This document shows positions 48,626 through 57,731 of a stretch of DNA of 64,000 bases, in pieces. A program made the position numbers and the translations under genes. The stretch's first letter is position 1; every line of letters begins with the position of its first letter. The notes beneath the pieces were generated by a model, which worked only from the letters and a program-made list of their open reading frames with translations, ran no database searches and was not told the DNA's origin. The DNA is from Paraburkholderia youngii (GTDB lineage: Bacteria > Pseudomonadota > Gammaproteobacteria > Burkholderiales > Burkholderiaceae): the NCBI RefSeq assembly GCF_013366925.1, contig NZ_JAALDK010000001.1:186001-250000 (forward strand), in the 5' to 3' direction.

Positions 48626-50140
48626 ATGCAAAAACACTCTTTGATTGCAGTGGCAGTCGCGCTGCTCGCCACGGGTTGCACGCTGGCGCCGCATTACCAG
48701 CGGCCCGCGGCGCCCGTAACGGCGACCTTCCCGACCGGCGGCGTGTACGACCAGCAGCCGGGCGCGCAGGGCGCGCGCAGCGCGGACGGCCAGGCCGCCG
48801 CCGACATCGGCTGGCGCAACTTCTTCGTCGATCCGCGTCTGCAGCAGCTGATCGAAATCGCGCTGAAGAACAACCGCGATCTGCGTGTGTCGGTGCTGAA
48901 CATGCAGGCGTCGGCGGCGCAGTACCGCATCGTGCGCGCGGGTCTGTTCCCGACGCTCGACGCCGCGGCTTCGCAAAGCAGATCGCGCACGCCGAAGGAT
49001 CTGACTTTCACCGGCGTGACGATCTCCAACACGTATTCGGTGGGCTTGAACGCGTCGTGGGAAATCGACTTTTTCGGGCGCGTGCAGAGTCTGAAGGATC
49101 AGGCGTTGGCCAAGTATCTCGGCACCGCGCAGGCGCGCAAGGCCGCCGAAATCGCGCTGGTCTCGCAGGTGGCGAACCAGTACATGACGGTGCTCGAACT
49201 GGACGATCTGCTGAAGGTCACGCAGAACACGCTGGTTACGGCGCAGGAGTCGTATCGCATCACCAAACTGCAGTTCGACAACGGCACGGGATCGGAACTC
49301 GATCTGCGCCAGTCGCAAACGGTCGTCGAGACCGCGAGCGCGAACCTGCAGTCGCAGATGCGTTTGCGGGCCCAGGCCGATAACGCGCTGGTGCTGCTGA
49401 TCGGCGAGCCGTTGCCGGCGGATCTGTCGCCAGGCCTGCCGCTGAGCGACCAGAATCTGCTCACGGATATTCCGGCGGGCCTGCCGTCCGATCTGCTGAC
49501 GCGTCGTCCGGACATCATGGAAGCCGAGGAGAATCTGCTCGCGGCCAACGCGAACATCGGCGCGGCGCGCGCCGCGTTCTTCCCTAAGGTCACGCTGACG
49601 GGGAGCGCCGGCACGTTGAGTCCCACGCTCGGCGGCCTGTTCAAGCCGGGTTCGGCGGCATGGAGTTTCGCGCCGTCGATCACGCTGCCGATCTTCGAGG
49701 GCGGTCAGAACATGGCCAATCTCGATCTCGCCAACATCGAGAAGAACGTGCAGATCGCCACCTATGAAAAGGCGATCCAGACGGCCTTCCGTGAAGTGGC
49801 GGACGGACTGGCCGCGCGCGGCACCTACGATGAGCAGATCGCGGCGCTCGAGCGGGATGTCGCGGCCGAGCAGCGCCGGCTGGATCTGTCGACCCTGCGT
49901 TACAAGAACGGGGTCGACAGCTATCTGTCGGTGCTGACCGCGCAGACCGCGCTGTACGTGGCTCAGCAGGCGCTGGTGACCGCGCGCATGGAGCGTCTGC
50001 AGAACCTGGTCACGCTGTATCAGGCGCTCGGCGGCGGCTGGATCGAGTACAACGGCGACCAGCCGCGTCCCGCCGACGCACCGGTCGACTACGGTGCGGC
50101 GAGCGCGCCGGTCGCGGCATCGGCGGCCACCGCGGGGTGA
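48626..50140 (+). CDS. oprB: outer-membrane efflux channel lipoprotein (OprB/OprM-like)
   Basis: TolC-family channel, 504 residues, of the NodT/OprM lipoprotein group. The signal peptide ends in a lipobox (LLATGC). The two repeated OEP halves can be seen in the helical segments NNRDLRVSVLNMQASAAQYRIVRA and ANLDLANIEKNVQIATYEKAIQ, and the extra LLTRRPDIMEAEENLLAANANIG stretch is characteristic. One base separates its ATG from the pump stop, so the three-gene operon is tightly coupled. A terminator follows at 50174. Confidence 0.93.
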   Translation: MQKHSLIAVAVALLATGCTLAPHYQRPAAPVTATFPTGGVYDQQPGAQGARSADGQAAADIGWRNFFVDPRLQQLIEIALKNNRDLRVSVLNMQASAAQYRIVRAGLFPTLDAAASQSRSRTPKDLTFTGVTISNTYSVGLNASWEIDFFGRVQSLKDQALAKYLGTAQARKAAEIALVSQVANQYMTVLELDDLLKVTQNTLVTAQESYRITKLQFDNGTGSELDLRQSQTVVETASANLQSQMRLRAQADNALVLLIGEPLPADLSPGLPLSDQNLLTDIPAGLPSDLLTRRPDIMEAEENLLAANANIGAARAAFFPKVTLTGSAGTLSPTLGGLFKPGSAAWSFAPSITLPIFEGGQNMANLDLANIEKNVQIATYEKAIQTAFREVADGLAARGTYDEQIAALERDVAAEQRRLDLSTLRYKNGVDSYLSVLTAQTALYVAQQALVTARMERLQNLVTLYQALGGGWIEYNGDQPRPADAPVDYGAASAPVAASAATAG

Positions 50141-50173
50141 GCCCGGCAGGTTGATGAAACGCTGAAGCAAAAC

Positions 50174-50203
50174 AAAAACGCCACGGCATGCCGTGGCGTT
50201 TTT
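50174..50203. terminator. bidirectional terminator after the efflux operon
   Basis: AAAAACGCCACGGCA and TGCCGTGGCGTTTTT form a perfect 15-base palindrome, A-rich on one side and T-rich on the other. It is in the convergent gap between the channel gene and the permease gene. Confidence 0.9.
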
Positions 50204-50255
50204 GTTGATGCGCGGCGTTCGTTGCCGCTCGGCGCGTCAGCGACGCATCAAACGC

Positions 50256-51665
50256 TCAATGCAGATCCGCCGCCCGCAGCATCTCGTTGCCCTGCGGCTC
50301 GCTGCCCGCGCTATTGTCGAGATCGTGCCCGGCGCGGCGAAGCTCGCTCTTCGCCTTCTTCTCGCTCTTCACGCCGTTGAAGATCAGGTTCAGCACGACC
50401 GCCGACACCGACGCAAGCAGAATCCCGCTGTGCAGCAGCGGCGACAACGCCGGCGGCAGTTGCGAGAAGAAGTGCGGCGACACCACCGGCACGAGGCCGA
50501 GCCCGATGCTGACCGCGACGATGAACAGGTTGTGCTGATTCCTGACGAAGTCGACTCGCGACAGCACCTTGATGCCGTTCGCCGCGACCATGCCGAACAT
50601 CACGATGCCCGCGCCGCCGAGCACGACCGCCGGCACCGACGCGACCACCTGCGCCATCTTCGGAAACAGTCCGAGCAGCACGAGGATCACGCCGCCCATC
50701 GCGCAGACGAAGCGGCTCTTCACGCCGGTCACGCCGATCAGCCCGACGTTCTGCGAGAACGACGTATGCGGGAACGAGTTGAAGATGCCGCCGATCAGCG
50801 TGCCGAGACCATCGACGCGCAAGCCGCGCACCAGCGTTTTCTGATCGACCGGACGATCGACCATGTCGCCGACCGCGAGGAACATGCCGGTCGATTCGAT
50901 GAACGTGACGAACATCACGGTGACCATCGTCGCGATCGACAGCGGATCGAAGCGCGGCAGACCGAAGTGGAACGGCATCACGAAGCCCACCCACGGCGCG
51001 TGCATGACGCCGTCAAGGTTGACGCGGCCGAGCATCAGCGCGATCGCGAAGCCCGCGACGATACCGAGCAGCACCGAGATATTGGCGACGAAACCCCTGG
51101 CAAACTTGTTGATCAGCAGGATCAGCGTCAGCACGAGCAGCGACAGGCCGAGGTAGACCGGATTGCCGTATTCGGGATTGCCGACACCGCCGGCCGCCCA
51201 GTTGATCCCGACTTCCATCAGCGACAAACCGATCACCGAAATCACGACGCCGATCACGACCGGCGGGAAGAAGCGCAATAGCTTGCCGACCGCGGGCGCG
51301 AGCAGGATACCGATCACGCCGGCCGCGATCGTCGAGCCGAAGATGTCGAGCAGGCCGAGCGAAGGATTGGTGCCGATCGCGACCATCGGGCCGACGGCCG
51401 CGAACGTGCAGCCCATGATGACCGGCAGGCGGATGCCGAAGATCCACAGTCCGAGCGTCTGGATCAGCGTGGCGATGCCGCAGGAAAACAGATCGGCGCT
51501 GATCAGAAAGGCGACCTGATCTTTCGGCAGCTTCAGTGCGGCGCCGATGATGAGCGGCACCGCGACCGCGCCAGCGTACATGACCAGCACGTGCTGGATG
51601 CCGAGAGTAAGCAACTGGCCGGCCGGTAGGCGCTCGTCGCACGGGTGAACCGTGTTCGCTTGCAT
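50256..51665 (-). CDS. NCS2-family purine (uric acid/xanthine) permease
   Basis: Inner-membrane nucleobase:cation symporter, 469 residues with about 14 hydrophobic segments. Family signatures include LMYAGAVAVPLIIGAAL-like start (HVLVMYAGAVAVPLI), FVTFIESTGMFLAVGDM with the conserved Glu, and NSFPHTSFSQNVGLIGVTGVKSR, which is typical of the xanthine/uric acid group. The ATG at 51665 (MQANTVHPCDERLPAG) follows GGAGACAGACGAT; two further in-frame ATGs lie upstream. The C-terminus is charged. The substrate is a guess between xanthine and uric acid. Confidence 0.87.
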   Translation of the reverse strand: MQANTVHPCDERLPAGQLLTLGIQHVLVMYAGAVAVPLIIGAALKLPKDQVAFLISADLFSCGIATLIQTLGLWIFGIRLPVIMGCTFAAVGPMVAIGTNPSLGLLDIFGSTIAAGVIGILLAPAVGKLLRFFPPVVIGVVISVIGLSLMEVGINWAAGGVGNPEYGNPVYLGLSLLVLTLILLINKFARGFVANISVLLGIVAGFAIALMLGRVNLDGVMHAPWVGFVMPFHFGLPRFDPLSIATMVTVMFVTFIESTGMFLAVGDMVDRPVDQKTLVRGLRVDGLGTLIGGIFNSFPHTSFSQNVGLIGVTGVKSRFVCAMGGVILVLLGLFPKMAQVVASVPAVVLGGAGIVMFGMVAANGIKVLSRVDFVRNQHNLFIVAVSIGLGLVPVVSPHFFSQLPPALSPLLHSGILLASVSAVVLNLIFNGVKSEKKAKSELRRAGHDLDNSAGSEPQGNEMLRAADLH

Positions 51666-52133
51666 ATCGTCTGTCTCCACCATCTCGTTTTGGGATGACT
51701 CCAAGGTATCGGGGACGAAAAGTCGCAACAAGACCATACGTGGCTATTCCGGCATTCCCGGCGACGATATGCACAGGCCTATTTTGAAAGGCAAATCAAA
51801 GCCGCGCGTGGGACGGATCGGCAGCGCAGCGGCGGCAAGCCCTATGCGGCGGCGATTGCCGGCGGTGCGTCGCGTGCGCGGCGCGGCTTCGTCGCTGGCG
51901 GGGATATGTGTGAGAATCAATGGCGTGTATCACGCTTCATGCATAGTCCTGTTTTGACGACGCTCGCCGCACGAGGGGGTTAACCCGCGAATGGGCTTCT
52001 TTCCGCGAGTTTTTCGACCCGTTCGCCGAACGTTCGCGGTGTCGCGGCGGCCTGGTTTATTTGCTTCGCTTGCATGTCTCGTCGCCAGCCTCGCTGGCTC
52101 CTTCCTCATCGTCATTCCAACGTCCCTGCGCTC
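51666..52133. other. 468-base divergent spacer (permease / xylulokinase)
   Basis: No gene is seen. The short frames within it have no family similarity and are out of step with the flanking codon usage. It must hold the promoters of both divergent genes, but I find no convincing -10/-35 pair; a CATAGT hexamer with a preceding TG (about 51942-51949) is the best candidate toward xylulokinase. Confidence 0.5.
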
Positions 52134-53600
52134 ATGAGTTTTCTCGGCATCGACCTCGGCACCGGCTCCCTGAAAGCGGCAATCGTCGACGAACATGGAC
52201 GCGAGCAGGCGGTATCGAGCGTCGCGTATGCGCTGGTTACGCCGCACGCGGGTTGGGCCGAAACCGACGTCGAGACGTGGTGGAACGCGCTCGTCGATGC
52301 GATGGCGGGCCTGCCGCGCGAGCTGCGCGATGGCGTGCGCGCGATCGGCTTCTCCGGTCAGATGCACGGCGTCGTGCTGCTCGATGCAAGCGGCGCGGCG
52401 GTGCGGCGCGCGATGCTGTGGCCCGACTCGCGCGCGCTCGCCGTGCTCGACGCATGGGCGGAGCCGCAACCGAATCCGGTCGCGCCCGGCATGGCCGGTC
52501 CTCTGCTGCGCTGGCTCGTGCTGCATGAACCGGAGGCCGCGCGCCGCACGCGCTGGGCGCTGCAGCCGAAGGACTGGCTGCGCGTCGCGCTCGGCGGCGC
52601 GTGCGTAACCGATGCGTCCGACGCGTGCGCGACCGCGCTCGCTAATCCCGCCGGCGCGTGGGACACGGCGCTGCTGGAGCGGCTCGAGATTCCGCGCGAG
52701 TGGTTCGCGCCGCTGGCGTCGTCGTATGCGGCGTCGGGCGCGCTGTCGCCGCAGGCCGCGCAGGCACTCGGTTTGCGGGCCGGTATCGTGCTCGCGACCG
52801 GCGCCGCGGACACACCGTGCGCTGCGCTCGGCAGCGGACTCGCGCAGGACGGCGACGCGCTGCTGACGACCGGCAGCGGGGGACAGATCGTCGTGCTCGC
52901 GAACGACGAACCGGCGCCGCTGAAGGGTTTGCATCGCTATCGGGCGGCGAGCGATCACTGGTATCGGATGGCGGCGATGCAGAACGTCGGCATCGCGTTG
53001 GAGCGGGTGCGCGGGTGGCTGTCGTATGAGTGGGCGCAGGCTTACCGCGACGCATTCGGCGATGCCGCTGATGCAGCCGCCGATGCAACGGGTCACGCCG
53101 CGTCGACGCTGACTTTCCTGCCGTACCTGACCGGCGAGCGCACGCCGTGGCTGAACCCGCAGGCGCGCGGCGGCTGGCTCGGTTTATCGCTCGAGCACAC
53201 GCGCGGGGCGATGATGCGCGCCGCGTTCGAAGGTGTGGCGTTCTCGTTGCGCGCCGGGCTCGACGCGATTCGCGCGAGCGGCGCACCGGTGACGGCGCTC
53301 AAGCTCGCGGGCGGCGGCTCCGTCGATGCACGCTGGCGGCAACTGCTCGCCGATGCGCTCGACGTCGAGCTGCACGCGGTCGATTGCCCGAACGCGGCAC
53401 CGCGCGGCGCGGCGATCCTTGGCGGCCTCGCGTGCGGCCACTGGCTAACGCGCGATCTCGCCGCGCTCGCGCCGGGCGCGACGCGCGTCGCGGGTCCGCG
53501 AGGTGATGCGGCCCTTGCCGAACGGTATGCGCGCTTCGTCGAGCTGTACGGCCGGGTCGAGCCGTGGTTCGGCGGCGGGGCGCCACGCGAAGCGCAGTAG
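52134..53600 (+). CDS. xylB: xylulokinase
   Basis: FGGY-family sugar kinase phosphorylating D-xylulose, 488 residues. MSFLGIDLGTGSLKAAIVDEHG opens the N-terminal ATPase half, GFSGQMHGVVLLDASG and LPYLTGERTPWLNPQARGGWLGL are family blocks, and the C-terminal half has LAGGGSVDARWRQLLADAL. D-xylulose arises from arabitol or xylitol, and sorbitol-type polyol operons often include a FGGY kinase. Here the gene is 4.9 kb upstream of the polyol operon and may act with it. Confidence 0.9.
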   Translation: MSFLGIDLGTGSLKAAIVDEHGREQAVSSVAYALVTPHAGWAETDVETWWNALVDAMAGLPRELRDGVRAIGFSGQMHGVVLLDASGAAVRRAMLWPDSRALAVLDAWAEPQPNPVAPGMAGPLLRWLVLHEPEAARRTRWALQPKDWLRVALGGACVTDASDACATALANPAGAWDTALLERLEIPREWFAPLASSYAASGALSPQAAQALGLRAGIVLATGAADTPCAALGSGLAQDGDALLTTGSGGQIVVLANDEPAPLKGLHRYRAASDHWYRMAAMQNVGIALERVRGWLSYEWAQAYRDAFGDAADAAADATGHAASTLTFLPYLTGERTPWLNPQARGGWLGLSLEHTRGAMMRAAFEGVAFSLRAGLDAIRASGAPVTALKLAGGGSVDARWRQLLADALDVELHAVDCPNAAPRGAAILGGLACGHWLTRDLAALAPGATRVAGPRGDAALAERYARFVELYGRVEPWFGGGAPREAQ

Positions 53601-53731
53601 CAGCGGCGGCGCAGCCTTCGCGCGCTATGCAATACCATTACGCTTTTCGCGCGCCACGTGGTCGCCGGGCACGCGATGCCCATTTCGCATTCACGCACTC
53701 ACGCACTCACGGACTGGGAGGAGGATTGACG

Positions 53732-53956
53732 ATGAAGAGCAAAGCAGCAATCGCATGGAAAGCAGGCGCCCCGTTGACGATCGAGGAAGTCGAACTCGAA
53801 GGCCCGCGCGCCAGTGAGGTCCTGATCGAGGTGAAGGCGACGGGCATCTGCCATACCGACTACTCCATCACGCACCGTCTGCCGCTCGAGCGTATCAACG
53901 AGGGCTTTGATCTGATGAAGAAGGACAAGTCGATCCGCTCGGCCGTGCTCTACTAA
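53732..53956 (+). pseudogene. internally deleted remnant of S-(hydroxymethyl)glutathione dehydrogenase
   Basis: A 74-codon frame whose first ~45 residues (MKSKAAIAWKAGAPLTIEEV, then EVLIEVKATGICHTDY) match the N-terminus of class III alcohol dehydrogenase and whose last ~30 (ITHRLPLERINEGFDLMKK, then SIRSAVLY) match its C-terminus. About 290 of ~368 residues between them are missing, joined in frame. The zinc- and NAD-binding core is absent, so no dehydrogenase activity is expected. The strong ribosome binding site (GGGAGGAGG) is kept, and intact fghA follows 15 bases after the stop. Confidence 0.88.
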
Positions 53957-53971
53957 GCGAGGAATCTAACG

Positions 53972-54826
53972 ATGCTCGAACTACTATCGTCGCACGCCTG
54001 TCATGGCGGCGAGCAGCGCTTTTACCGGCACGAGTCGCGCGCGATCGGTCTGCCGATGCGCTTCTCGGTCTATCTGCCGCCGCAGGCATTGCATGAGAAC
54101 GCGGGACGTGTGCCGGCGTTGTTCTATCTGGCCGGACTGACCAGCACGGAAGAAACGTTTCCGATCAAGGCCGGCGCGCAGCGCTTCGCGGCACAGCATG
54201 GGCTCGCATTGATCGCGCCGGACACGAGTCCGCGCGGCGCGGGCGTGCCAGGCGAGAGCGATGCGTGGGACTTCGGCGTCGGCGCGGGCTTTTATGTCGA
54301 CTCGACCGAGGAGCCGTGGTCCAGGAACTACCGGATGTACTCATACGTGCGGGATGAACTGCGCGAGACGGTCGTGAACGAATTGCCGGTCGACGGCGAG
54401 CGCCTCGGCATCTTCGGTCACTCGATGGGCGGGCACGGTGCGCTGGTGCTCGCGCTGCGCAATCCGGACATTTATCGGTCGGTGTCGGCGTTCGCGCCGA
54501 TCGCGGCGCCGATGCGTTGTCCGTGGGGCGAGAAGGCGTTCAGCGGCTATCTCGGCGAGAACCGTGAAGCGTGGAAGCAGTACGACGCGAGCGAGCTGGT
54601 CGCGCACGCGACGCGCAAGTTCGCGGCAGGGATTCTCGTCGATCAGGGACTCGCGGATCAGTTCCTGCCCACGCAGCTGAATCCCGACGTGTTCGAAGTG
54701 GCGTGCAAGGCCGCGGGGCAGCCGTTGACGTTGCATCGTCACGAAGGCTACGACCACGGCTACTACTTCATCTCGACATTCATCGAGGATCATCTCGCGC
54801 ATCACGCGAAGGTGTTGCTAGGCTGA
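53972..54826 (+). CDS. fghA: S-formylglutathione hydrolase
   Basis: Serine esterase of the glutathione-dependent formaldehyde oxidation pathway, releasing formate and glutathione, 284 residues. ALFYLAGLTSTEETF, GVPGESDAWDFGVGAGFYVD and the nucleophile motif IFGHSMGGHGALVLALRN are intact, and YDHGYYFISTFIEDHL carries the catalytic His. Its usual partner gene, the dehydrogenase, survives only as the remnant 15 bases upstream. A second dehydrogenase copy elsewhere would be needed for the pathway. Confidence 0.95.
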   Translation: MLELLSSHACHGGEQRFYRHESRAIGLPMRFSVYLPPQALHENAGRVPALFYLAGLTSTEETFPIKAGAQRFAAQHGLALIAPDTSPRGAGVPGESDAWDFGVGAGFYVDSTEEPWSRNYRMYSYVRDELRETVVNELPVDGERLGIFGHSMGGHGALVLALRNPDIYRSVSAFAPIAAPMRCPWGEKAFSGYLGENREAWKQYDASELVAHATRKFAAGILVDQGLADQFLPTQLNPDVFEVACKAAGQPLTLHRHEGYDHGYYFISTFIEDHLAHHAKVLLG

Positions 54827-54853
54827 AAAACGTCGTAAAGCGCGGCGCGAAAT

Positions 54854-54886
54854 GAAAAACGGCGACACGTGACGTGCCGCCGTTTT
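54854..54886. terminator. bidirectional terminator between fghA and znuB
   Basis: GAAAACGGCG and CGCCGTTTTC arms enclose a short loop region with a further inner pairing, A-rich before and T-rich after. It is in the convergent gap. Confidence 0.75.
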
Positions 54887-54909
54887 CATGTGATCGACGA
54901 AAGCGCCGC

Positions 54910-55692
54910 TCAATGCCGCTTCAGCAAACTCCCGCCATACACCGCCGCCGACAGCACGGTGATCCAGAAGCTCGTCGGCCAATCGGTATAGAACGCGAGC
55001 GTCAAGCCGAGCCACGCCTGCGCGAGTGCGAAGACGGCCGCGAGCACGAGACCGGTGGACAGCCGCGTGCTCAGGTTCTGCGCGGCGGCGGCCGGGCCTA
55101 CCATCAGCGTGAACACGAGCAGCACGCCGACGATCTGTGTGCAGGCGGCAACGGCCAGCGCGGCGATCGCGAGAAACAGCACCGACACGCGGCGCAGCGA
55201 CACGCCCTTCGCTTCGGCCAGCTCCGGCTGCAGCGACGCGAACAGCAGCGGCCGCATGATCGCCGCGAGCGCCACGAGACTCACTACACCGAGCGCGGCA
55301 AGCACCCCGAGCGTCGATGCATTGACGCCGAGCACGTTGCCGAACAGCAGCGCCGTCACCTGCGTCGCATACGCGGTGAAAAAGTGCAGAAACAGCAGCC
55401 CGAAGCCGAGCGACAAGGAAAGGATCACGCCGATCGCGACGTCGCGCCCAGCGAGCCGTTCGCCGAGCGCGCCCATGCCGACACCGGCCGCGAGCGTGAA
55501 GCCGATCATCCCCCAGATCGGCGAGATGCCGATCAGCACCGCGCCGGTCGCGCCGGTGAAGCCGACATGCGACAGTGCGTGGCCCGCGAAGGTCTGTCCA
55601 CGCATCACCAGAAAATAGCCGACCACGCCGGCCAGCACCGCGACGATCCCCGACGCCGCGAATGCGTTCACCATGAAATCGTATTCAAACAT
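54910..55692 (-). CDS. znuB: zinc ABC transporter permease
   Basis: ABC-3 family inner-membrane permease, 260 residues with about eight segments. GQTFAGHALSHVGFTGATGAVLIG and PLLFASLQPELAEAKGV are the characteristic blocks. It overlaps the ATPase gene by 8 bases and is last in the zur-znuA-znuC-znuB operon. It should form the channel for zinc (or manganese) with ZnuC. Confidence 0.92.
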   Translation of the reverse strand: MFEYDFMVNAFAASGIVAVLAGVVGYFLVMRGQTFAGHALSHVGFTGATGAVLIGISPIWGMIGFTLAAGVGMGALGERLAGRDVAIGVILSLSLGFGLLFLHFFTAYATQVTALLFGNVLGVNASTLGVLAALGVVSLVALAAIMRPLLFASLQPELAEAKGVSLRRVSVLFLAIAALAVAACTQIVGVLLVFTLMVGPAAAAQNLSTRLSTGLVLAAVFALAQAWLGLTLAFYTDWPTSFWITVLSAAVYGGSLLKRH

Positions 55693-56671
55693 CGTGCTTG
55701 TGTCCGTCGCGTGAATCTTGCGGGTTCAAGTGACTGTGTGAGTGGCCGTGTGAATGACCGTGGCCGTGGTCATGCGGGTAGCCGTGCGAATGCGTATGTC
55801 CGCCTTCCTCGTCGTCTTCGTGCTCGTGATCGTGCTTCTCGACTTCGACGCCGCCCGACATCACGAAGATGCGGCCGTTCACGCGCATCACGTCGATCGG
55901 CGAGCCGTACAGACGCGACAACACCGGCCGCGTGATCACTTCGTCGACGGTGCCGAGCGCCGCGACGCCGCTGCCGAGATACAGCACGCGATCGATCGAG
56001 TTCAGCAGCGGATTGAGTTCATGCGCGGAGAACAGCACCGAGATGCCGAGCTCCCGCTGCACGCGCCGCACGAGTTCGACGACGCTCTTCTGATGATGCG
56101 GATCGAGACTGATCAACGGCTCGTCGAGCAGCAGCAGTTTCGGATTGCCGAGCAGGCATTGCGCGAGCAGAAGCCGCTGCCGTTCGCCGCCCGACAACTC
56201 CGACAGCGGCCGCTTCGCGAGATTCGTCCCACCGACGAGTTCGAGCACCCGATCGACGTCCGCGCGCGTTTTCGCATCCGCATGCGGCAAGCCCCAGCGA
56301 TGACCATCGGCGGCCATCGCGACGAAATCGCGGCCGCGCACACGGCGGCCGGCGAGCGCGCTGCGCGTCTGCGGCATATAGCCGATCGACGCGTTGCCGC
56401 GCTCGACCGTCTGCCCGAGCACGCGAATCGCGCCGGCCGCGGCGGGCACGAGGCCGAGTACCGCGCGCATCAGCGTCGTCTTGCCCGCGCCGTTCGGCCC
56501 GAGCACACCGATGAACTCGCCCTGGTTCACGTCGAAGCTGGTGTCGCGCAGGATCGTGCGGCCGCCCAGATCGAGCGTCACGTTGTCGAGTTCGAGCACG
56601 GGCGTGTCGCCGTGCGCGGTCGGTACGTCTGCCGGCGCACCTGCTGGCGTTCGATGGACAGTCGGAGTCAT
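55685..56671 (-). CDS. znuC: zinc ABC transporter ATP-binding protein with His-rich tail
   Basis: ABC ATPase energising metal uptake, 328 residues. Walker A GPNGAGKTTL, the signature LSGGERQRLLLA and Walker B LLLLDEPLISLDP are all present. The core ends near residue 270, followed by a His/Asp/Gly-rich tail (about 19 His in the last 50 residues, such as HGHGHSHGHSHSH), unusual for an ATPase and presumably able to bind zinc. Its start overlaps the znuA stop by 4 bases and its end overlaps znuB. Confidence 0.93.
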   Translation of the reverse strand: MTPTVHRTPAGAPADVPTAHGDTPVLELDNVTLDLGGRTILRDTSFDVNQGEFIGVLGPNGAGKTTLMRAVLGLVPAAAGAIRVLGQTVERGNASIGYMPQTRSALAGRRVRGRDFVAMAADGHRWGLPHADAKTRADVDRVLELVGGTNLAKRPLSELSGGERQRLLLAQCLLGNPKLLLLDEPLISLDPHHQKSVVELVRRVQRELGISVLFSAHELNPLLNSIDRVLYLGSGVAALGTVDEVITRPVLSRLYGSPIDVMRVNGRIFVMSGGVEVEKHDHEHEDDEEGGHTHSHGYPHDHGHGHSHGHSHSHLNPQDSRDGHKHDV

Positions 56672-57651
56672 GGAGTCTGTCCTTTTGCGTTGGTCGCACC
56701 GTTCGGGCCGTTTGTATCACCCGCCGCGAGCGCCTTCTGCAGCGCGTCGAGCTGCGTCAGCATCCACGTCTGATAGGTCTTGCCGGCCGGCAGGGTTTCG
56801 GTGACGCTCACCGTCGGTACCTTCGATTGTTGCGCGAGCTTCAGCATGCGTCGGGTCAGCGCCTCGGTGGCCTGGCTGTTGTAGATCAGCACGCGCACGC
56901 GCCGCTCGCGCAGATCGCGTTCGAACGCGGCGATATCGGCCGCGCTCGCTTCGGTGTCGTTCATCGCGGCGAGCTGGAAGCGCTGGTTGCGCATATTCAG
57001 GCCGATCGCGTCCGACATATAGCCGAACACCGGCTCGGTCGCCGTGACCGGCAGGCCCGCATAGCGGCCATGCAGCTCGGCTACTTTCGCGTCGATCGGC
57101 TTCAGCGAATCGAGAAACTTCGCGAGGTTCGCATCGTACGCCGACTTGTGCGCCGGGTCAGTAGCGCTGAGCGCGTCGCTGACCGCGCGCGCGACTTTGG
57201 GCATCGTCGCCGGGTCATACCACAGGTGTGGATTGTCGCCACCTTTTTTGCCCACCAGATCGGCCGCGACGATCACGGTGCGCTGCGCGCCTTTCGACGC
57301 GGCTAGCAGCTTGCCCATCCACGGATCGTAGTCGGCGCCGCTGTAGACGATGAGACTCGCGTGCTGCAACGCGCGCGCGGTGGCCGGGCTCGCTTCGAAC
57401 AGATGCGGGTCCTGGTCCGGGTTGTTGAGGATGCTGGTCACGTCGACACGATCGCCGCCGAGTTGCCGCACCACATCGCCATAAAAATTCTCCGCGGCGA
57501 CGACCGAAATCTTCGCGTCGGCGGCGAACGCGCCATGGCCGAAGCCGAACGCCGCGAGCGCGAGCAGACAGGTGCGCAGATGGGTGCGTACAGACATCGA
57601 ACCCTTCAGCGCGCGCTGCGCTCGGGACAACATCAAGCGGATCGTTTTCAT
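56668..57651 (-). CDS. znuA: zinc ABC transporter substrate-binding protein
   Basis: Periplasmic metal-binding protein of the A-1 cluster, 327 residues. The signal peptide is SVRTHLRTCLLALAAFGFGHGAFAA; an internal ATG at 57597 (MSVRTHL) is an alternative start that would suit it better. Metal-ligand regions are NNPDQDPHLFEAS, GGDNPHLWYDPATM and EPVFGYMSDAIG, with DWMLTQL-like end. It lacks the long His-rich loop of ZnuA of enterics; the operon's His-rich segment is on the ATPase. It follows zur by 80 bases. Confidence 0.92.
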   Translation of the reverse strand: MKTIRLMLSRAQRALKGSMSVRTHLRTCLLALAAFGFGHGAFAADAKISVVAAENFYGDVVRQLGGDRVDVTSILNNPDQDPHLFEASPATARALQHASLIVYSGADYDPWMGKLLAASKGAQRTVIVAADLVGKKGGDNPHLWYDPATMPKVARAVSDALSATDPAHKSAYDANLAKFLDSLKPIDAKVAELHGRYAGLPVTATEPVFGYMSDAIGLNMRNQRFQLAAMNDTEASAADIAAFERDLRERRVRVLIYNSQATEALTRRMLKLAQQSKVPTVSVTETLPAGKTYQTWMLTQLDALQKALAAGDTNGPNGATNAKGQTP

Positions 57652-57731
57652 CGTTGTTTCCTACTGCTTGAGAGTTTGAATGAGTTACTCGGGGTGGCAA
57701 GGCCAAATACAGCGCGGCGCCGCGCGTCTGA

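Noticed and set aside
46666-48681. 671-codon minus-strand frame opposite the RND pump gene
   Set aside because: Composition (Arg, His, Asp, Gln-rich) is that of an antisense shadow of a GC-rich gene; it has no recognisable domain.
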